Under the pieces are notes generated by a model. The model made no database searches. It was not told the origin of the DNA and was given only the letters and a program-made list of their open reading frames with translations. The position numbers were made by a program, and so were the translations under genes. Positions 52,136-61,516 of a DNA stretch of 64,000 bases are shown one piece after another. Each line of letters begins with the position of its first letter. Position 1 is the stretch's first letter. This stretch comes from Kibdelosporangium persicum (GTDB lineage: Bacteria; Actinomycetota; Actinomycetes; Mycobacteriales; Pseudonocardiaceae): the NCBI RefSeq assembly GCF_013280595.1, contig NZ_JAAATY010000003.1, positions 1-64,000 of the forward strand, given 5' to 3'.

Positions 52136-53655
52136 CACTCGGTCACTCCCTCGATGGACGCGACGAGCTCCTGCTCGCTCCAGTCCCGGCCGAACTGCGC
52201 GGCCACCTGGCCGTGGAACATCACCAGCACGCGGTCGCACACCCGCAGGTCGTCCAGTTCGTCGGACACCACGATCACCGCCGTGCCCGCCCGTGCCACC
52301 CGGTCGACCACGCCGAGCAGCGACTCCTTCGACTTCACGTCGACACCCGCGGTCGGGTTGATCAGCACCAGCACGTCCGGGTCGCCGGCCAGTGCCCGTG
52401 CCATCACGACCTTCTGCTGGTTGCCGCCGGACAGGTCCGACACCGGCTGGCCGGCGCCGGACGTGACGATGTCGTAGGACTCGATCGCCGTGCGGCCGAC
52501 CTGCGCCAGCCGCCCCGGCGCGACCAGACCGGCGGGGCCGAGCCTGTTCATGACGGTCATCGCGGCGTTCTCCGCGACGCTCAAGCCGAGCACCAGCCCT
52601 TGGTGGTGGCGATCCCTTGGCACGCACCCGATCCCGTGCCTGAGCGCGTCGAGCACCGAGCCCGGCTTGAGCTTCTCGCCGCTCACCCGGATCGTGCCGG
52701 CCGACGCTTTGCGCAGGCCGTAGACGGTTTCCGCGAGCTGGTGCTTGCCGCTGGAGGCACTGCCCGCGAGGCCGATCACCTCGCCCTTGCGCACGCGCAG
52801 GGTCACGTCGCGGAACGAGTCCCCGGTCAGGTTCTCGACGCTCAGCGCGACTTCCGAGTCCTCGCCGACGTCGGGGCGGTCCGCGGCGCCCGGCACGGAC
52901 AGGCCGCCCGGTTCGCCGGTCATCGCGTCCACCAGTTCGGCCCGGCCGAGCTCGGCCACCGGCGCGGTGAGGATGTGCCTGGCGTCGCGGAAGACCGTGA
53001 CGGTCTGGCACACCTCGTAGATCTCTTCCAGGTGGTGCGAGATGAACATGAACGCGATTCCGTTGTCCTGCAACGCCCGCAGCCGATCGAACAAGCGCTC
53101 GATCGCCGGGCCGTCCAGCTGCGCGGTCGGCTCGTCGAGGATGATGAACTTGGCGCCGACCGACAACGCGCGGGCGATCTCGACCAGCTGGCGCTGCTCC
53201 ACCGTCAGGTCCGAGGCGGGCTTGGTGACGTCGACGTCCACGCCGAACGACTCCAGCAGCTCGTTCGCCTGCCTGCGCAGCTTCGGCCAGCTGATCAGCC
53301 CCTTGCCCTGGCGGTTGATGAACAGGTTCTCCGCCACCGACAACGCGGGCATGATCGTCGACCGCTGGTACACGCAGGCCACGTTGCGGCGCCACGCTTC
53401 CCGGTCGCTCAGCGCGGGCGCCGGCTCGCCGAAGAAGCTGACCTCGCCGCTGTCGGCCGCCTGCAGTCCGGTGAGGATGGACACCAAAGTGGACTTGCCG
53501 GCGCCGTTGCGGCCCACCAGGGCATGCGACTCACCGTCGCGGATCTCGATGCCCACGTCGTCGAGTGCCACCGTCCTGCCGAAGCGCTTGGTGACGTCGC
53601 GCGCCACGGCGGCGAGCCGCACACCCGCCGCCGGCTGAGCCTGAGCACTCATCAT
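52135..53655 (-). CDS. Sugar ABC transporter ATP-binding protein (two ATPase domains, RbsA-like)
   Basis: 506 residues with two ABC domains. First: Walker A VGRNGAGKST, signature-like VEQRQLVEIARAL, Walker B FIILDEPTA. Second: degenerate Walker A GSASSGKHQLAE, signature LSGGNQQKVVMARAL, Walker B LVLINPTAG. This asymmetry is standard for RbsA/MglA-type proteins. ATG 53655 overlaps the binding protein stop by 4 bases (ATGA); an in-frame upstream start is rejected for that reason. Confidence 0.94.
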   Translation of the reverse strand: MMSAQAQPAAGVRLAAVARDVTKRFGRTVALDDVGIEIRDGESHALVGRNGAGKSTLVSILTGLQAADSGEVSFFGEPAPALSDREAWRRNVACVYQRSTIMPALSVAENLFINRQGKGLISWPKLRRQANELLESFGVDVDVTKPASDLTVEQRQLVEIARALSVGAKFIILDEPTAQLDGPAIERLFDRLRALQDNGIAFMFISHHLEEIYEVCQTVTVFRDARHILTAPVAELGRAELVDAMTGEPGGLSVPGAADRPDVGEDSEVALSVENLTGDSFRDVTLRVRKGEVIGLAGSASSGKHQLAETVYGLRKASAGTIRVSGEKLKPGSVLDALRHGIGCVPRDRHHQGLVLGLSVAENAAMTVMNRLGPAGLVAPGRLAQVGRTAIESYDIVTSGAGQPVSDLSGGNQQKVVMARALAGDPDVLVLINPTAGVDVKSKESLLGVVDRVARAGTAVIVVSDELDDLRVCDRVLVMFHGQVAAQFGRDWSEQELVASIEGVTE

Positions 53656-54710
53656 TGCCCGATCTGGTTGCCCCACAACGCCTTGTCATCGACGTTGTCC
53701 TTGGTCACGAGCGGTGCGGGCAGCTGGTCCTCGAGGTTGCCGTTGCCCACGTCCACAATGGTCGAACCGTGGTCGGTCGGGCCGGGCTGGAACGTCTTGC
53801 CCTCCAGCGCCGCCTTGGCGTAGTACAGCGCCCACTTGGCGTACATGTCCGCGGGCTGGGAGACGGTCGCGTCGATCTCGCCCTTGCGGATCGACGCCAA
53901 CTCCTGCGGGATGCCGTCGTTGGAGACGATGAAGATGTGGTTCGGGTCGTCCGGCGGCAGCAGGTGGTTGGTCGACCGCAGCACCTGCAGGGTCGGCGCC
54001 AGGAACGCGCCGCCGGCCTGCATGTAGATGCCCTTGATGTCCGGGTGCTGGTTGAGCCGGGTCTGCAGGGCCGCGCTGGCCTTGCCGCCCTCCCAGTCGG
54101 TCGGCTCCTCGAACACCGTGACGCCCGGGTAGTTCTGCTTCATGCAGGACGCGAACGCCTCGGAACGGTCCCGGCCGTTGATGCTGGACAGCGCACCCTG
54201 GAACTCGACGACCTTGCCCTTGCCGCCGAGCTTGTCCCCGAGGAACTTGCAGGCCTTCTCGCCGTACGCCTTGTTGTCCGCGCGCACGACCATGTACACC
54301 TTGCCGTTGTCCGGCCGGGTGTCCACAGTGACCACGGGGATCTTCTGCTGTTCCAGGCGTTGCAGCGTGGTGGCGATCGCGCCGGTGTCCTGCGGCGCCA
54401 TCACGATCGCCTTGGCGCCCTGGCCGGTCAGCGTCTGCACGTTCGCCACGAGGGTCTCGACCTTGTTCTGCGAGTTGGTCGGGTCCATCATGTTGACGTT
54501 CAGCTCTTTGGCGAACCGTGGGACGTACTGGATGTACGAGTTCCAGAAGTCCGAGTCGGCACGCGGGAAGTCCACGCCCACCTTGGCGTTCGGGTCACCT
54601 GCCGCCCCGCCCGGGGCCGAGCCGGGTGACGACTCGCCGCACGCGCTGGCGGCCAGCACCACCGCGGCCGCGACGGCGATGGTCTTGACTGATCTGCGGA
54701 CGGGCACCAC
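53652..54710 (-). CDS. Sugar ABC transporter substrate-binding lipoprotein (RbsB-like)
   Basis: 352 residues. Lipoprotein signal with lipobox LAASAC. The mature part has the periplasmic-binding fold of the CUT2 class (KVGVDFPRADSDFWNSYIQY; IVMAPQDTGAIATTLQRL; VSNDGIPQELASIRKGEIDA). It captures the sugar, predicted L-fucose, outside the membrane. Two adjacent GTG codons could start it, with AAGGAGG 4 bases upstream of the first. The SDR gene ends 45 bases upstream. Confidence 0.93.
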   Translation of the reverse strand: MVPVRRSVKTIAVAAAVVLAASACGESSPGSAPGGAAGDPNAKVGVDFPRADSDFWNSYIQYVPRFAKELNVNMMDPTNSQNKVETLVANVQTLTGQGAKAIVMAPQDTGAIATTLQRLEQQKIPVVTVDTRPDNGKVYMVVRADNKAYGEKACKFLGDKLGGKGKVVEFQGALSSINGRDRSEAFASCMKQNYPGVTVFEEPTDWEGGKASAALQTRLNQHPDIKGIYMQAGGAFLAPTLQVLRSTNHLLPPDDPNHIFIVSNDGIPQELASIRKGEIDATVSQPADMYAKWALYYAKAALEGKTFQPGPTDHGSTIVDVGNGNLEDQLPAPLVTKDNVDDKALWGNQIGQ

Positions 54711-54755
54711 AGGTCCTCCTTGACGGCGGTGTCTACTTGGGAGCGTTCGTCGGTT

Positions 54756-55517
54756 CTACTGCTGGGCGGGCGGCCGCAGCCGCAAGCCGTGCATGCCGCC
54801 GTCCACGGCAAGCACCGTTCCCACCGTCGCGCCCGACAACGGGCTGGCCAGGTAGGCGATCGCGTTCGCGACCTCGTCGGCCGACACCAGCCGGCCCGTG
54901 GGTTGACGCGCGTTCAGTGCGGCCCGTTCGGCCGCGGGATCCTCTGCCTGGTCGAGCAACCTGTTCACCCATGGCGTGTCCGCGGTGCCGGGGGCTACGC
55001 AGTTGACCCGGATGCCCTCACGCACATGATCGGCCGCCATGGCCAGCGTGAGCGCGTACACCGCTCCCTTGCTGGCCGAATACAACGCGCGCTGCGGCAG
55101 GCCCGCCCACGCGGCGACCGAGCACGTGTTGACGATCGCGGCCGACGGGGACTTACGCAGGTGCGGCAGGGCATGCCGGGCGACACGGGCCATGCCGACC
55201 ACGTTCACGTCCAGCACCCGCAGCCACTCGTCGTCACCGTTCGCCGCGACATCCCCGATCGCGCCGATTCCGGCGTTGTTCACCACGACGTCCAACCGGC
55301 CGAAGCGCTCGACGACCGCGTCGATTGCCGAGCGGACCTGGGCGTCGTCGGTGACGTCGGCCTCGAAGCCGGCGATGTCGCCAGGCAGGCCCTCGGGCCT
55401 GCGATCCAGGGACGCGACCTGGGCGCCCCGGCTGGTCAGCAGTTTCGCGGTGGCCAGGCCGATTCCCGAGGAACCGCCGGTGACGATCGCGACCAGTCCG
55501 TCGAAGTCCCCGCTCAC
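54756..55517 (-). CDS. SDR oxidoreductase, predicted 2-keto-3-deoxy-L-fuconate dehydrogenase
   Basis: 253 residues. Rossmann motif [28 protein letters not shown], catalytic Ser/Tyr/Lys ([21 protein letters not shown]). Fucose operons with a dehydratase and an FAH hydrolase use this enzyme to oxidise 2-keto-3-deoxy-L-fuconate to the 2,4-diketo acid. GTG 55517 overlaps the dehydratase stop by 4 bases, which is preferred to the ATG at 55535. Confidence 0.87.
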   Translation of the reverse strand: MSGDFDGLVAIVTGGSSGIGLATAKLLTSRGAQVASLDRRPEGLPGDIAGFEADVTDDAQVRSAIDAVVERFGRLDVVVNNAGIGAIGDVAANGDDEWLRVLDVNVVGMARVARHALPHLRKSPSAAIVNTCSVAAWAGLPQRALYSASKGAVYALTLAMAADHVREGIRVNCVAPGTADTPWVNRLLDQAEDPAAERAALNARQPTGRLVSADEVANAIAYLASPLSGATVGTVLAVDGGMHGLRLRPPAQQ

Positions 55518-56815
55518 GAGTTCTCTCCTGTCCACTCCGGACCGTCAGGGAAGCGGTAACGGCGCAGTGTGGCGTCGTGCATGCGCGCCGAGAAGCCGGG
55601 TTTGCGGGGCGCGAGGTAGTACCCGCCCCGCACCACCGCCGGGTCGGTGAAGTGCTCGTGCAGGTGATCGACCCACTCGATGGCCCGGCCGGCCTGACTG
55701 CCGGACACCGAGACGTAGTCGAACATCGACAGGTGCCGGACCAGTTCGCACAGTCCCACGCCGCCGGCGTGCGGGCAGACCGGGACGCCGAACTTGGCCG
55801 CCAGCAACAGGATCGCCACGTTCTCGTTGACGCCGCCGACCCTGGCGGCGTCCAGTTGCAGCACCGAGATCGCCTCGGCCTGCAGCATCTGCTTGAACAC
55901 CACCCGGTTCTGCACGTGCTCACCGGACGCGACCTTGATCGGCGCGATCCGGCGGGCGATCGCCTGGTGGCCGAGCACGTCGTCCGGTGACGTCGGCTCC
56001 TCGATCCAGTACGGGTCGAACGGCGCCAGCGCCCGCATCCACTCGACCGCGACCGAGACGTCCCAGCGCTGGTTGGCGTCCACCGCGATCCGGATCTCGT
56101 CGCCGACCGCGGCCCGGGCCAGCCGCAGCCGCCGGATGTCGTCGTCGAGGTCGCCGCCGACCTTGAGCTTGATCATGTCGAAGCCGTCCGCGACGGCCTG
56201 CTTGGCCAGCCGGACCAGCTTGTCGTCGGAGTAGCCGAGCCAGCCGGGCGACGTCGTGTACGCGCGGTATCCGTTCGCCAGCACGTTCTGCACGCGCTCG
56301 GCCTTGCCTTCCTGGGCTTTGACCAGGATCTCGTACGCCTCGTCCGGCGTGATCGCGTCCGTCAGGTACCGGAAGTCGACGAGCCCGACGATCTCCTCGG
56401 GCGTCATGTCGCTCAGGAACTGCCAGACCGGCTTGTCCGCACGCCGCGCGGCCAGGTCCCATGCCGCGTTGACGACCGCGCCGACCGCCATGTGCGCGAC
56501 GCCCTTCTCCGGGCCGAGCCAGCGCAGTTGCGAGTCACCGACCAACTGCCTGCTCAGGTCCGCCAGTGCCGCGGCGTCCTCGGGAACTCGTAACCCTACG
56601 ACGTGACCTTCCAAAGCCCGGATGGCGGCGGCCTGGACGTCGTTGCCGCGGCCGATGGTGAACGCGAAGCCGTACCCGTCCGGGCCTTCGTCGGCGTGCA
56701 GCACGACGTAGGCGGCCGAGTAGTCCGGGTCCGGGTTCATCGCGTCCGAGCCGTCCAGCTCACGGGATGTGGGGAACCGGACGTCGAGGACGTCCATACC
56801 GACGATATGAGCCAT
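55514..56815 (-). CDS. Enolase-superfamily L-fuconate dehydratase
   Basis: 433 residues. N-terminal capping domain ([20 protein letters not shown]) is characteristic of L-fuconate dehydratases. The barrel carries Lys-x-Lys in [10 protein letters not shown], metal ligands in [19 protein letters not shown] and VASGEHVQN, and the catalytic His in [10 protein letters not shown]. It removes water from L-fuconate to give 2-keto-3-deoxy-L-fuconate. ATG 56815 lies 1 base after the FAH-family stop. Length and motifs match the family well. Confidence 0.95.
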   Translation of the reverse strand: MAHIVGMDVLDVRFPTSRELDGSDAMNPDPDYSAAYVVLHADEGPDGYGFAFTIGRGNDVQAAAIRALEGHVVGLRVPEDAAALADLSRQLVGDSQLRWLGPEKGVAHMAVGAVVNAAWDLAARRADKPVWQFLSDMTPEEIVGLVDFRYLTDAITPDEAYEILVKAQEGKAERVQNVLANGYRAYTTSPGWLGYSDDKLVRLAKQAVADGFDMIKLKVGGDLDDDIRRLRLARAAVGDEIRIAVDANQRWDVSVAVEWMRALAPFDPYWIEEPTSPDDVLGHQAIARRIAPIKVASGEHVQNRVVFKQMLQAEAISVLQLDAARVGGVNENVAILLLAAKFGVPVCPHAGGVGLCELVRHLSMFDYVSVSGSQAGRAIEWVDHLHEHFTDPAVVRGGYYLAPRKPGFSARMHDATLRRYRFPDGPEWTGENS

Positions 56816-56816
56816 G

Positions 56817-57674
56817 TCAGGCCTGCCCGACGGTCTGCCGCTGGCGGCCCAGACCTTCGATCTCGAGGTCGACCACGTCCCCCGCCCGCAGGTACGGCTT
56901 GGGCTCCGGCTGGCCGAGCGCGACCCCCTGCGGTGTGCCGGTGTTGATGACGTCGCCGGGGCGCAGCACCATGTACTGGCTGAGGTGGTGCACGATCGCG
57001 GCGACCGGGAAGATCATGTCCTTGGTGCTGGAGTCCTGCTTGAGTTCGCCGTTGACCCAGAGCCTGAGCGCCAGATTCTGCGGGTCCGGCACCTCGCTCG
57101 CGGGCCGCAGCCACGGGCCGAGCGGGTTGAACGTCTCACACGACTTGCCCTTGTCCCACTGGCCGCCGGGCCGTTCGAGCTGCCACGCGCGCTCGGAGAC
57201 GTCATTGGAAATCGTGTACCCGGCGACGTGCTTGATCGCGTCCTGCGGCGAGTCGACGTAACGTGCGGTCTTGCCGATTACGATGGCGAGTTCCACTTCC
57301 CAGTCGGTCTTGGTCGACTTCCTGGGGACGAGCACGTCGTCGTACGGTCCGACCACGCAGTCCGGGGCCTTCATGAAGACGACAGGCTCGGACGGGGGCT
57401 CCGCACCGGACTCCGCGGCGTGCGCGCGGTAGTTCATGCCGATACAGACGACCTTGGTGGGCAGCGCGACCGGCGCGCCGACGCGCAGCCCGGTACCGTC
57501 GATCACCGGCAGGCTCGCGGTGTCCAGTGCGTCAGCGACTCGCTGGATTCCGTCGCCGGCAAGAAAAGCACCATCGATGTCGCCGGTCAGCCCACTGATG
57601 TCGTACAGCGTTCCATCGTCGGCGCGCACGGCGGGCCTCTCCTCGCCGATCGCGCCGAGGCGCATCAGGTGCAT
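56817..57674 (-). CDS. FAH-family hydrolase, predicted 2,4-diketo-3-deoxy-L-fuconate hydrolase
   Basis: 285 residues. Fumarylacetoacetate hydrolase fold: [16 protein letters not shown], metal-binding acids in [28 protein letters not shown], and [15 protein letters not shown]. In the non-phosphorylative fucose pathway this enzyme cleaves the diketo acid to pyruvate and L-lactate, or to equivalent products. It is the first gene of the operon; ATG 57674 is 39 bases downstream of the -10 of the proposed promoter. Confidence 0.92.
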   Translation of the reverse strand: MHLMRLGAIGEERPAVRADDGTLYDISGLTGDIDGAFLAGDGIQRVADALDTASLPVIDGTGLRVGAPVALPTKVVCIGMNYRAHAAESGAEPPSEPVVFMKAPDCVVGPYDDVLVPRKSTKTDWEVELAIVIGKTARYVDSPQDAIKHVAGYTISNDVSERAWQLERPGGQWDKGKSCETFNPLGPWLRPASEVPDPQNLALRLWVNGELKQDSSTKDMIFPVAAIVHHLSQYMVLRPGDVINTGTPQGVALGQPEPKPYLRAGDVVDLEIEGLGRQRQTVGQA

Positions 57675-57704
57675 GTCGGTTTCCCTTCGTCCCCGCACGG
57701 CAAG

Positions 57705-57742
57705 ACATCCGATGTATAGCGCCTGGAAGGCAGTCCCGTCCA
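57705..57742 (-). promoter_or_regulatory. Promoter with overlapping palindromic operator for the fucose operon
   Basis: On the minus strand TGGACG (complement of 57737-57742) and TATACA (complement of 57713-57718) form -35 and -10 boxes with an 18-base spacer. The near-perfect palindrome ACATC-C-GATGT (57705-57715) overlaps the -10, as expected for repression. A related half-site (AGTCCGATGAC) occurs about 55 bases farther upstream. The style resembles GntR-type operators; the regulator gene is not identified in the window. Confidence 0.5.
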
Positions 57743-57885
57743 GAGGTGTGATCGCATCGAAAGTTGAGAAGTCCGATGACTGCCTGGGGATACAGGCTTC
57801 CTGCGGGGAACGAACACGAGCTGTCGATGCGCGGCTCCAGGGGCCGGCTCGGCCCATTGCGCTGCGGAAAGAGATGTCTCCGTCG

Positions 57886-58053
57886 CTAGGTCGTGTTTCA
57901 AATGCCCGATCGCGATAGCCGGGCCGGATGCGGTCCCTGGCGCCACCGCGGGACCGCCCAAAGACAACCAGTATTCGCGGCGATCCCGCGGCGACGCCAG
58001 GAACCGCCCCGATCCCGACTCTCATCGACCGGGACATTCGAAACACGACCTAG
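57886..58053. mobile_element. 160-bp fold-back MITE with CTAG target duplication
   Basis: Terminal repeats GTCGTGTTTC (57890-57899) and GAAACACGAC (58040-58049) are perfect inverted copies; with an indel the match extends to about 22 bases (…CAAATGCCCGAT). CTAG flanks both ends (57886-57889, 58050-58053), fitting the 4-bp duplication of IS5-type transposases. The interior is also an imperfect palindrome: the GCGGTCCCTGGCG segment at about 57930 recurs in complement at about 57990-58005, so the element folds into one long hairpin with a roughly 20-base loop. It encodes no protein. Confidence 0.85.
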
Positions 58054-58709
58054 TCGACGGCTGGACCGTAGATCGAGCGCAGCCAGATCGTGGTCAGCGC
58101 GTCCACGATCTCCGCGTCCCAGAGGTCCGAGCTGGCGGCCATCGACTGGTGGTAGCAGGTGTTCTCGTTCATCAGCACCAGCACCCGGGCCAGCGCCCTC
58201 GCCGACGGCGGGCCCGGCAGGGCCAGCCCGGCCCGGCGCTCGCTCTCGATCTGCACGGCCGTCGACCGAACGAACCGCCGAGCGGCCTCTTCCCACAACT
58301 CAGCCAGCCGCGGGTCGGTCTCCCGGCCACGTACCGTCGCCCGCATCACCGGACCGTGCTTGCGCCACAACGCCACTGCCGCGGTCAACGCACGGCGGAC
58401 CGCGACGCCGGGCGGCTCGTCACTGCGACGGAACCAGACGCTCCCCGAGGCGTAGATCTCCCGCAGCACCCGTTCGGACAACGCGTACAGAACCGCGTCA
58501 CGGGATTCGAAGTGGAAGTAGAAGGTCGACCGGGACACGCCCGCGCCCGCGGCCAGTTCGTCGATGCCGATCTCGCGCAGGGACCGCTCGGCCAGCAGCC
58601 GTTCCGCGGTGTCCAGAATGGCCTGCGAGGTCAGGTCGCCCTTGCCCGGCCTGCGGGCCTCATCACATTCGCCCGCTCCAGTGACGTCAGGGCGGCGACG
58701 GACCGTCAT
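58050..58709 (-). CDS. TetR/AcrR-family regulator (EthR-like) ending in MITE target site
   Basis: 219 residues. TetR HTH: ILDTAERLLAERSLREIGID, AGVSRSTFYFHFESRDAVLY. The ligand domain (about 75-219) resembles EthR-type regulators (RALARVLVLMNENTCYHQ). The TAG stop lies in the CTAG duplicated by the MITE, so the insertion happened right at the stop codon and the original stop was kept. The gene is divergent from the RsbW gene with 41 bases between. It may regulate the fucose operon across the MITE, but its target is unknown. Confidence 0.92.
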   Translation of the reverse strand: MTVRRRPDVTGAGECDEARRPGKGDLTSQAILDTAERLLAERSLREIGIDELAAGAGVSRSTFYFHFESRDAVLYALSERVLREIYASGSVWFRRSDEPPGVAVRRALTAAVALWRKHGPVMRATVRGRETDPRLAELWEEAARRFVRSTAVQIESERRAGLALPGPPSARALARVLVLMNENTCYHQSMAASSDLWDAEIVDALTTIWLRSIYGPAVD

Positions 58710-58750
58710 GCCGACATTGTCGCAAACGGCCGGAGTACTACTGTTGTGGC

Positions 58751-59173
58751 GTGACGAAGCCTGAGCAGCCAGATCCGTCCGGCGACGAGATCGAGGTCCG
58801 GATCGCGGCCGACGCCGCGCAGCTGCCGATGCTGCGCGCGATCACCTCAGCGGTGGCCATGCGGCAGGACTACGACCTCGACTCGATCGCGGACCTGAAG
58901 ATGGCGGTCGACGAGGCCTGTTCGATGCTCGTGCTGCGGGCCATCACGGGCTCGCTCCTGACCGTGCGCTTCACCCCGAAGTCCGAGATCAGGGTGGTCG
59001 CCACCGTGCTGTCGGACAGCGACGACTGGCCGGACACCGGCGCGTTCTCGTGGCACGTGCTGTCCACGCTGACCGACTCGCTCGAGGCGGGCGTGTCCCA
59101 GGGCGCCGCGGACCCCGGCGGTCACGTGCTGTGGATCGAACTCACCAAACGCAACGCACTGGGTGACGAGTGA
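58751..59173 (+). CDS. RsbW-like anti-sigma factor (serine kinase-type ATPase)
   Basis: 140 residues. HATPase features: IADLKMAVDEACSMLV (N-box) and a reduced G box region (DSLEAGVSQGAADPGGHVLW). GTG 58751; its stop overlaps the sigma factor start by 4 bases (GTGA). This is the typical rsbW-sigF order. It should bind and hold the sigma factor until released by an antagonist, which is not encoded next to it. Confidence 0.92.
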   Translation: MTKPEQPDPSGDEIEVRIAADAAQLPMLRAITSAVAMRQDYDLDSIADLKMAVDEACSMLVLRAITGSLLTVRFTPKSEIRVVATVLSDSDDWPDTGAFSWHVLSTLTDSLEAGVSQGAADPGGHVLWIELTKRNALGDE

Positions 59174-59937
59174 ACCCGCGCGGCGGCTACGACCACCTCG
59201 CTCCGCTGTTCGAACAGTTCGCCTCCCTGCCGAAGGACAGCCCCGAGCACGCCCAGCTGCGGGAGCGGCTCGTCACCGAGCACCTGCCGGTCGCCGAGCA
59301 CATCGCGCGCCGGTTCAGCCACCAGGGCGCCCCGCTGGAGGACCTGGCGCAGGTCGCCAGGATCGGCCTGATCAACGCGGTCGACCGGTTCGACCCGGCA
59401 CACGGGTCGGACTTCATGTCGTACGCGGTGCCCACGATCATGGGCGAGGTCCGCAGGCACATCCGGGACACCAGCTGGGCGGTGCACGTCCCGCGCCGGC
59501 TCAAGGAGCTGCGGCTGTCGATCGGCGGCGCGGTGACCGAACTGTCGCAGCGGCTCGGCCGTGCGCCGACACCCAGCCAGATCGCCGAGCACCTGGGCCT
59601 CAGCCGGGAGGAGGTGTTCGAAGGCCTGGAAGCGACCAACGCGCACCACTCGCTGTCGCTGGACTACCTGCTCACCGACGACCCGGACTCGGCATCGCTG
59701 GCGGACACGCTCGGCGCGGACGACCCGGAACTGAGCGTGGTGGACGCCCGTGAGGCGCTGTATCCGCTGATCAAGCGCCTGCCGGAACGCCAGCAGAAGA
59801 TCATCACGCTGCGCTTCTTCGGCAACCTCACCCAGACGCAGATCGCCGACCGGCTCGGGATCAGCCAGATGCACGTGTCGCGGCTGCTCGCCAAGAGCCT
59901 CGACACCCTGCGGGCAAGCCTGTCCAGCGACGGCTGA
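59170..59937 (+). CDS. SigB/SigF-family RNA polymerase sigma factor
   Basis: 255 residues with all regions: region 2 (LEDLAQVARIGLINAVDRFD; FMSYAVPTIMGEVRRHIRD), region 3 (LSQRLGRAPTPSQIAEHLGL), region 4 (LPERQQKIITLRFFGNLTQT; GISQMHVSRLLAKSL). It belongs to the group 3 stress/differentiation sigma factors of actinobacteria. GTG 59170 overlaps the anti-sigma gene. Confidence 0.96.
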   Translation: MNPRGGYDHLAPLFEQFASLPKDSPEHAQLRERLVTEHLPVAEHIARRFSHQGAPLEDLAQVARIGLINAVDRFDPAHGSDFMSYAVPTIMGEVRRHIRDTSWAVHVPRRLKELRLSIGGAVTELSQRLGRAPTPSQIAEHLGLSREEVFEGLEATNAHHSLSLDYLLTDDPDSASLADTLGADDPELSVVDAREALYPLIKRLPERQQKIITLRFFGNLTQTQIADRLGISQMHVSRLLAKSLDTLRASLSSDG

Positions 59938-59960
59938 CCTGCGGCTATTTAGTCCATTGG

Positions 59961-59989
59961 GGTTGCGAAACGGGCTGAAGATCGGTACC
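59961..59989 (+). promoter_or_regulatory. Possible SigB/F-type promoter upstream of ku
   Basis: GGTTGC (59961-59966) and GGTACC (59984-59989) with a 17-base spacer loosely match the GGTTT / GGGTAT pattern of SigB/SigF promoters. Transcription would then start just before the Ku ATG at 59998. The match is imperfect and the spacer slightly long. Confidence 0.3.
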
Positions 59990-59997
59990 AAGCCACT

Positions 59998-60837
59998 ATG
60001 AGACCCGTCTGGCGAGGTGCCATCTCATTCGGGCTGGTGACCATCGCCGTCCGGATGTTCGGCTCGACCGAGGAGCACGACTTCCGGTTCCACCAGGTCC
60101 ACCCCGAGGACGGGGGCCGGATCCGGTACAAGCGCGTGTGCGAGATCTGCGGCAACGAGATCGAATACCGCGACATCGCCAAGGGGTACGAGCTGGAGGA
60201 CGGCCGGGTCGTCATCCTCACGGACGAGGATTTCGACAAACTGCCGGTCTCCACCGACAAGTCGATCCAGGTCCTGGAGTTCGTGCCGACCCAGGAGGTC
60301 GACCCGATCTTCTTCCAGAAGACGTACTACCTCGAGCCCGACAAAACCGCGGGCCGCCCGTACGTGCTGCTTCGCCAGGCCCTCGAGGACACCGACCGGC
60401 ACGCGGTCGTGAAGATCACCGTCCGGCAGCGTGAGTCGCTGGCGATCCTGCGGGCCCGGGACGACGTGCTCGTTCTGCACACGATCTTCTGGCCGGACGA
60501 GATCAGGAAACCCGATTTCGGATTCCTTGATCAAGATCTCGAGGTGCGGCCGCAGGAGCTGAAGATGGCCACCTCGTTGATCGACAACATGGCGGGTTCG
60601 TTCAAACCGGAGCAGTTCACCGACGAATACCGGGACGCGATGGCCGAACTGGTCGCGGCCAAGGCCGACGGCGCCGAGCTGCCGGAACGGCCGGAAGAGG
60701 AAGACCAGGGCGACGTGATCGACCTGATGACGGCATTGGAACGCAGCGTCGAACAGACCCGCGCGAAGACCGCCACGCCCGAGCCCGCGAAGAAGAAGAG
60801 CACTTCGAAGAGCAAGTCCGGTAAGCGAACAGCCTGA
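59998..60837 (+). CDS. ku: Ku DNA end-binding protein (NHEJ)
   Basis: 279 residues. The start RPVWRGAISFGLVTIAVRMF and GGRIRYKRVCEICGNEI, then IFFQKTYYLEPDKTAGRPYV, are the bacterial Ku core that threads double-strand breaks and recruits LigD. The Lys/Ser-rich C-terminal tail (about 255-279) is typical of actinobacterial Ku. ATG 60000-region: ATG 59998 directly follows the sigma factor gene with 60 bases between. No ligD is seen in the window. Confidence 0.97.
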   Translation: MRPVWRGAISFGLVTIAVRMFGSTEEHDFRFHQVHPEDGGRIRYKRVCEICGNEIEYRDIAKGYELEDGRVVILTDEDFDKLPVSTDKSIQVLEFVPTQEVDPIFFQKTYYLEPDKTAGRPYVLLRQALEDTDRHAVVKITVRQRESLAILRARDDVLVLHTIFWPDEIRKPDFGFLDQDLEVRPQELKMATSLIDNMAGSFKPEQFTDEYRDAMAELVAAKADGAELPERPEEEDQGDVIDLMTALERSVEQTRAKTATPEPAKKKSTSKSKSGKRTA

Positions 60838-60901
60838 CATCGACCTAATTGAGTGCGAGCCCCATTCCGCGCCGAGTACCTCGGCATGGAAGAGTAAAGG
60901 C

Positions 60902-61516
60902 ATGAGTTCTGCTTCCGAACCACGCTGGCGACGACTCGAACCAGACGCTCGTCGGGAACAGATCCTCGTCTGTGCTATCCGCCTATTCGGTGAACGCCCG
61001 TACCCGTCCGTGTCGACAACCGACATCGCACAGGAAGCGGGCGTCGCCCGAGGCCTGATCAACCACTATTTCGGCACGAAACGCGATCTTTATCTGGAAG
61101 TCGTCCGCCGAATGGTGACCATTCCCAGTTCGGCGCCGCAGGCGTTGGCGCAGGGCACTTTGGAGGAGCGGATCGACGCGAGCGTGAGCTGGTTCCTGGA
61201 CCGGGTACTGCGGCACAGCAAAACGTGGCTGGTCGCGGTCGGCGGCGTCGGGCATGACCCGGACGTCGAGCGGATCCTGGCCGAGGCCGACGAGCACGCC
61301 GCCGACCGGGTGCTGGAATTCGTCGGCCTCACCGACGTCCACGAACACCGCGAGCAGTTGCGCGCGATGGTCAGGGCGTACGCGGCCATGGTGAAAGCAG
61401 CCGGACGGGAGTGGGTGATGCGCAACCACCTCAGCCGCGACCAGGTCCACCTGCTGCTCACCCACACGCTGCGCACCCTGGTGCGGGAAACGTTCCCGCA
61501 GGTCAGGGCAAAGTGA
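60902..61516 (+). CDS. TetR-family regulator
   Basis: 204 residues. HTH: ILVCAIRLFGERPYPSVSTT, AGVARGLINHYFGTKRDLYL. The C-terminal domain (about 75-204) has the usual helical dimer layout. AAAGG precedes ATG 60902. It overlaps the 3' end of the convergent FabH-like gene by 14 bases, so mutual interference is possible. Target unknown. Confidence 0.93.
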   Translation: MSSASEPRWRRLEPDARREQILVCAIRLFGERPYPSVSTTDIAQEAGVARGLINHYFGTKRDLYLEVVRRMVTIPSSAPQALAQGTLEERIDASVSWFLDRVLRHSKTWLVAVGGVGHDPDVERILAEADEHAADRVLEFVGLTDVHEHREQLRAMVRAYAAMVKAAGREWVMRNHLSRDQVHLLLTHTLRTLVRETFPQVRAK

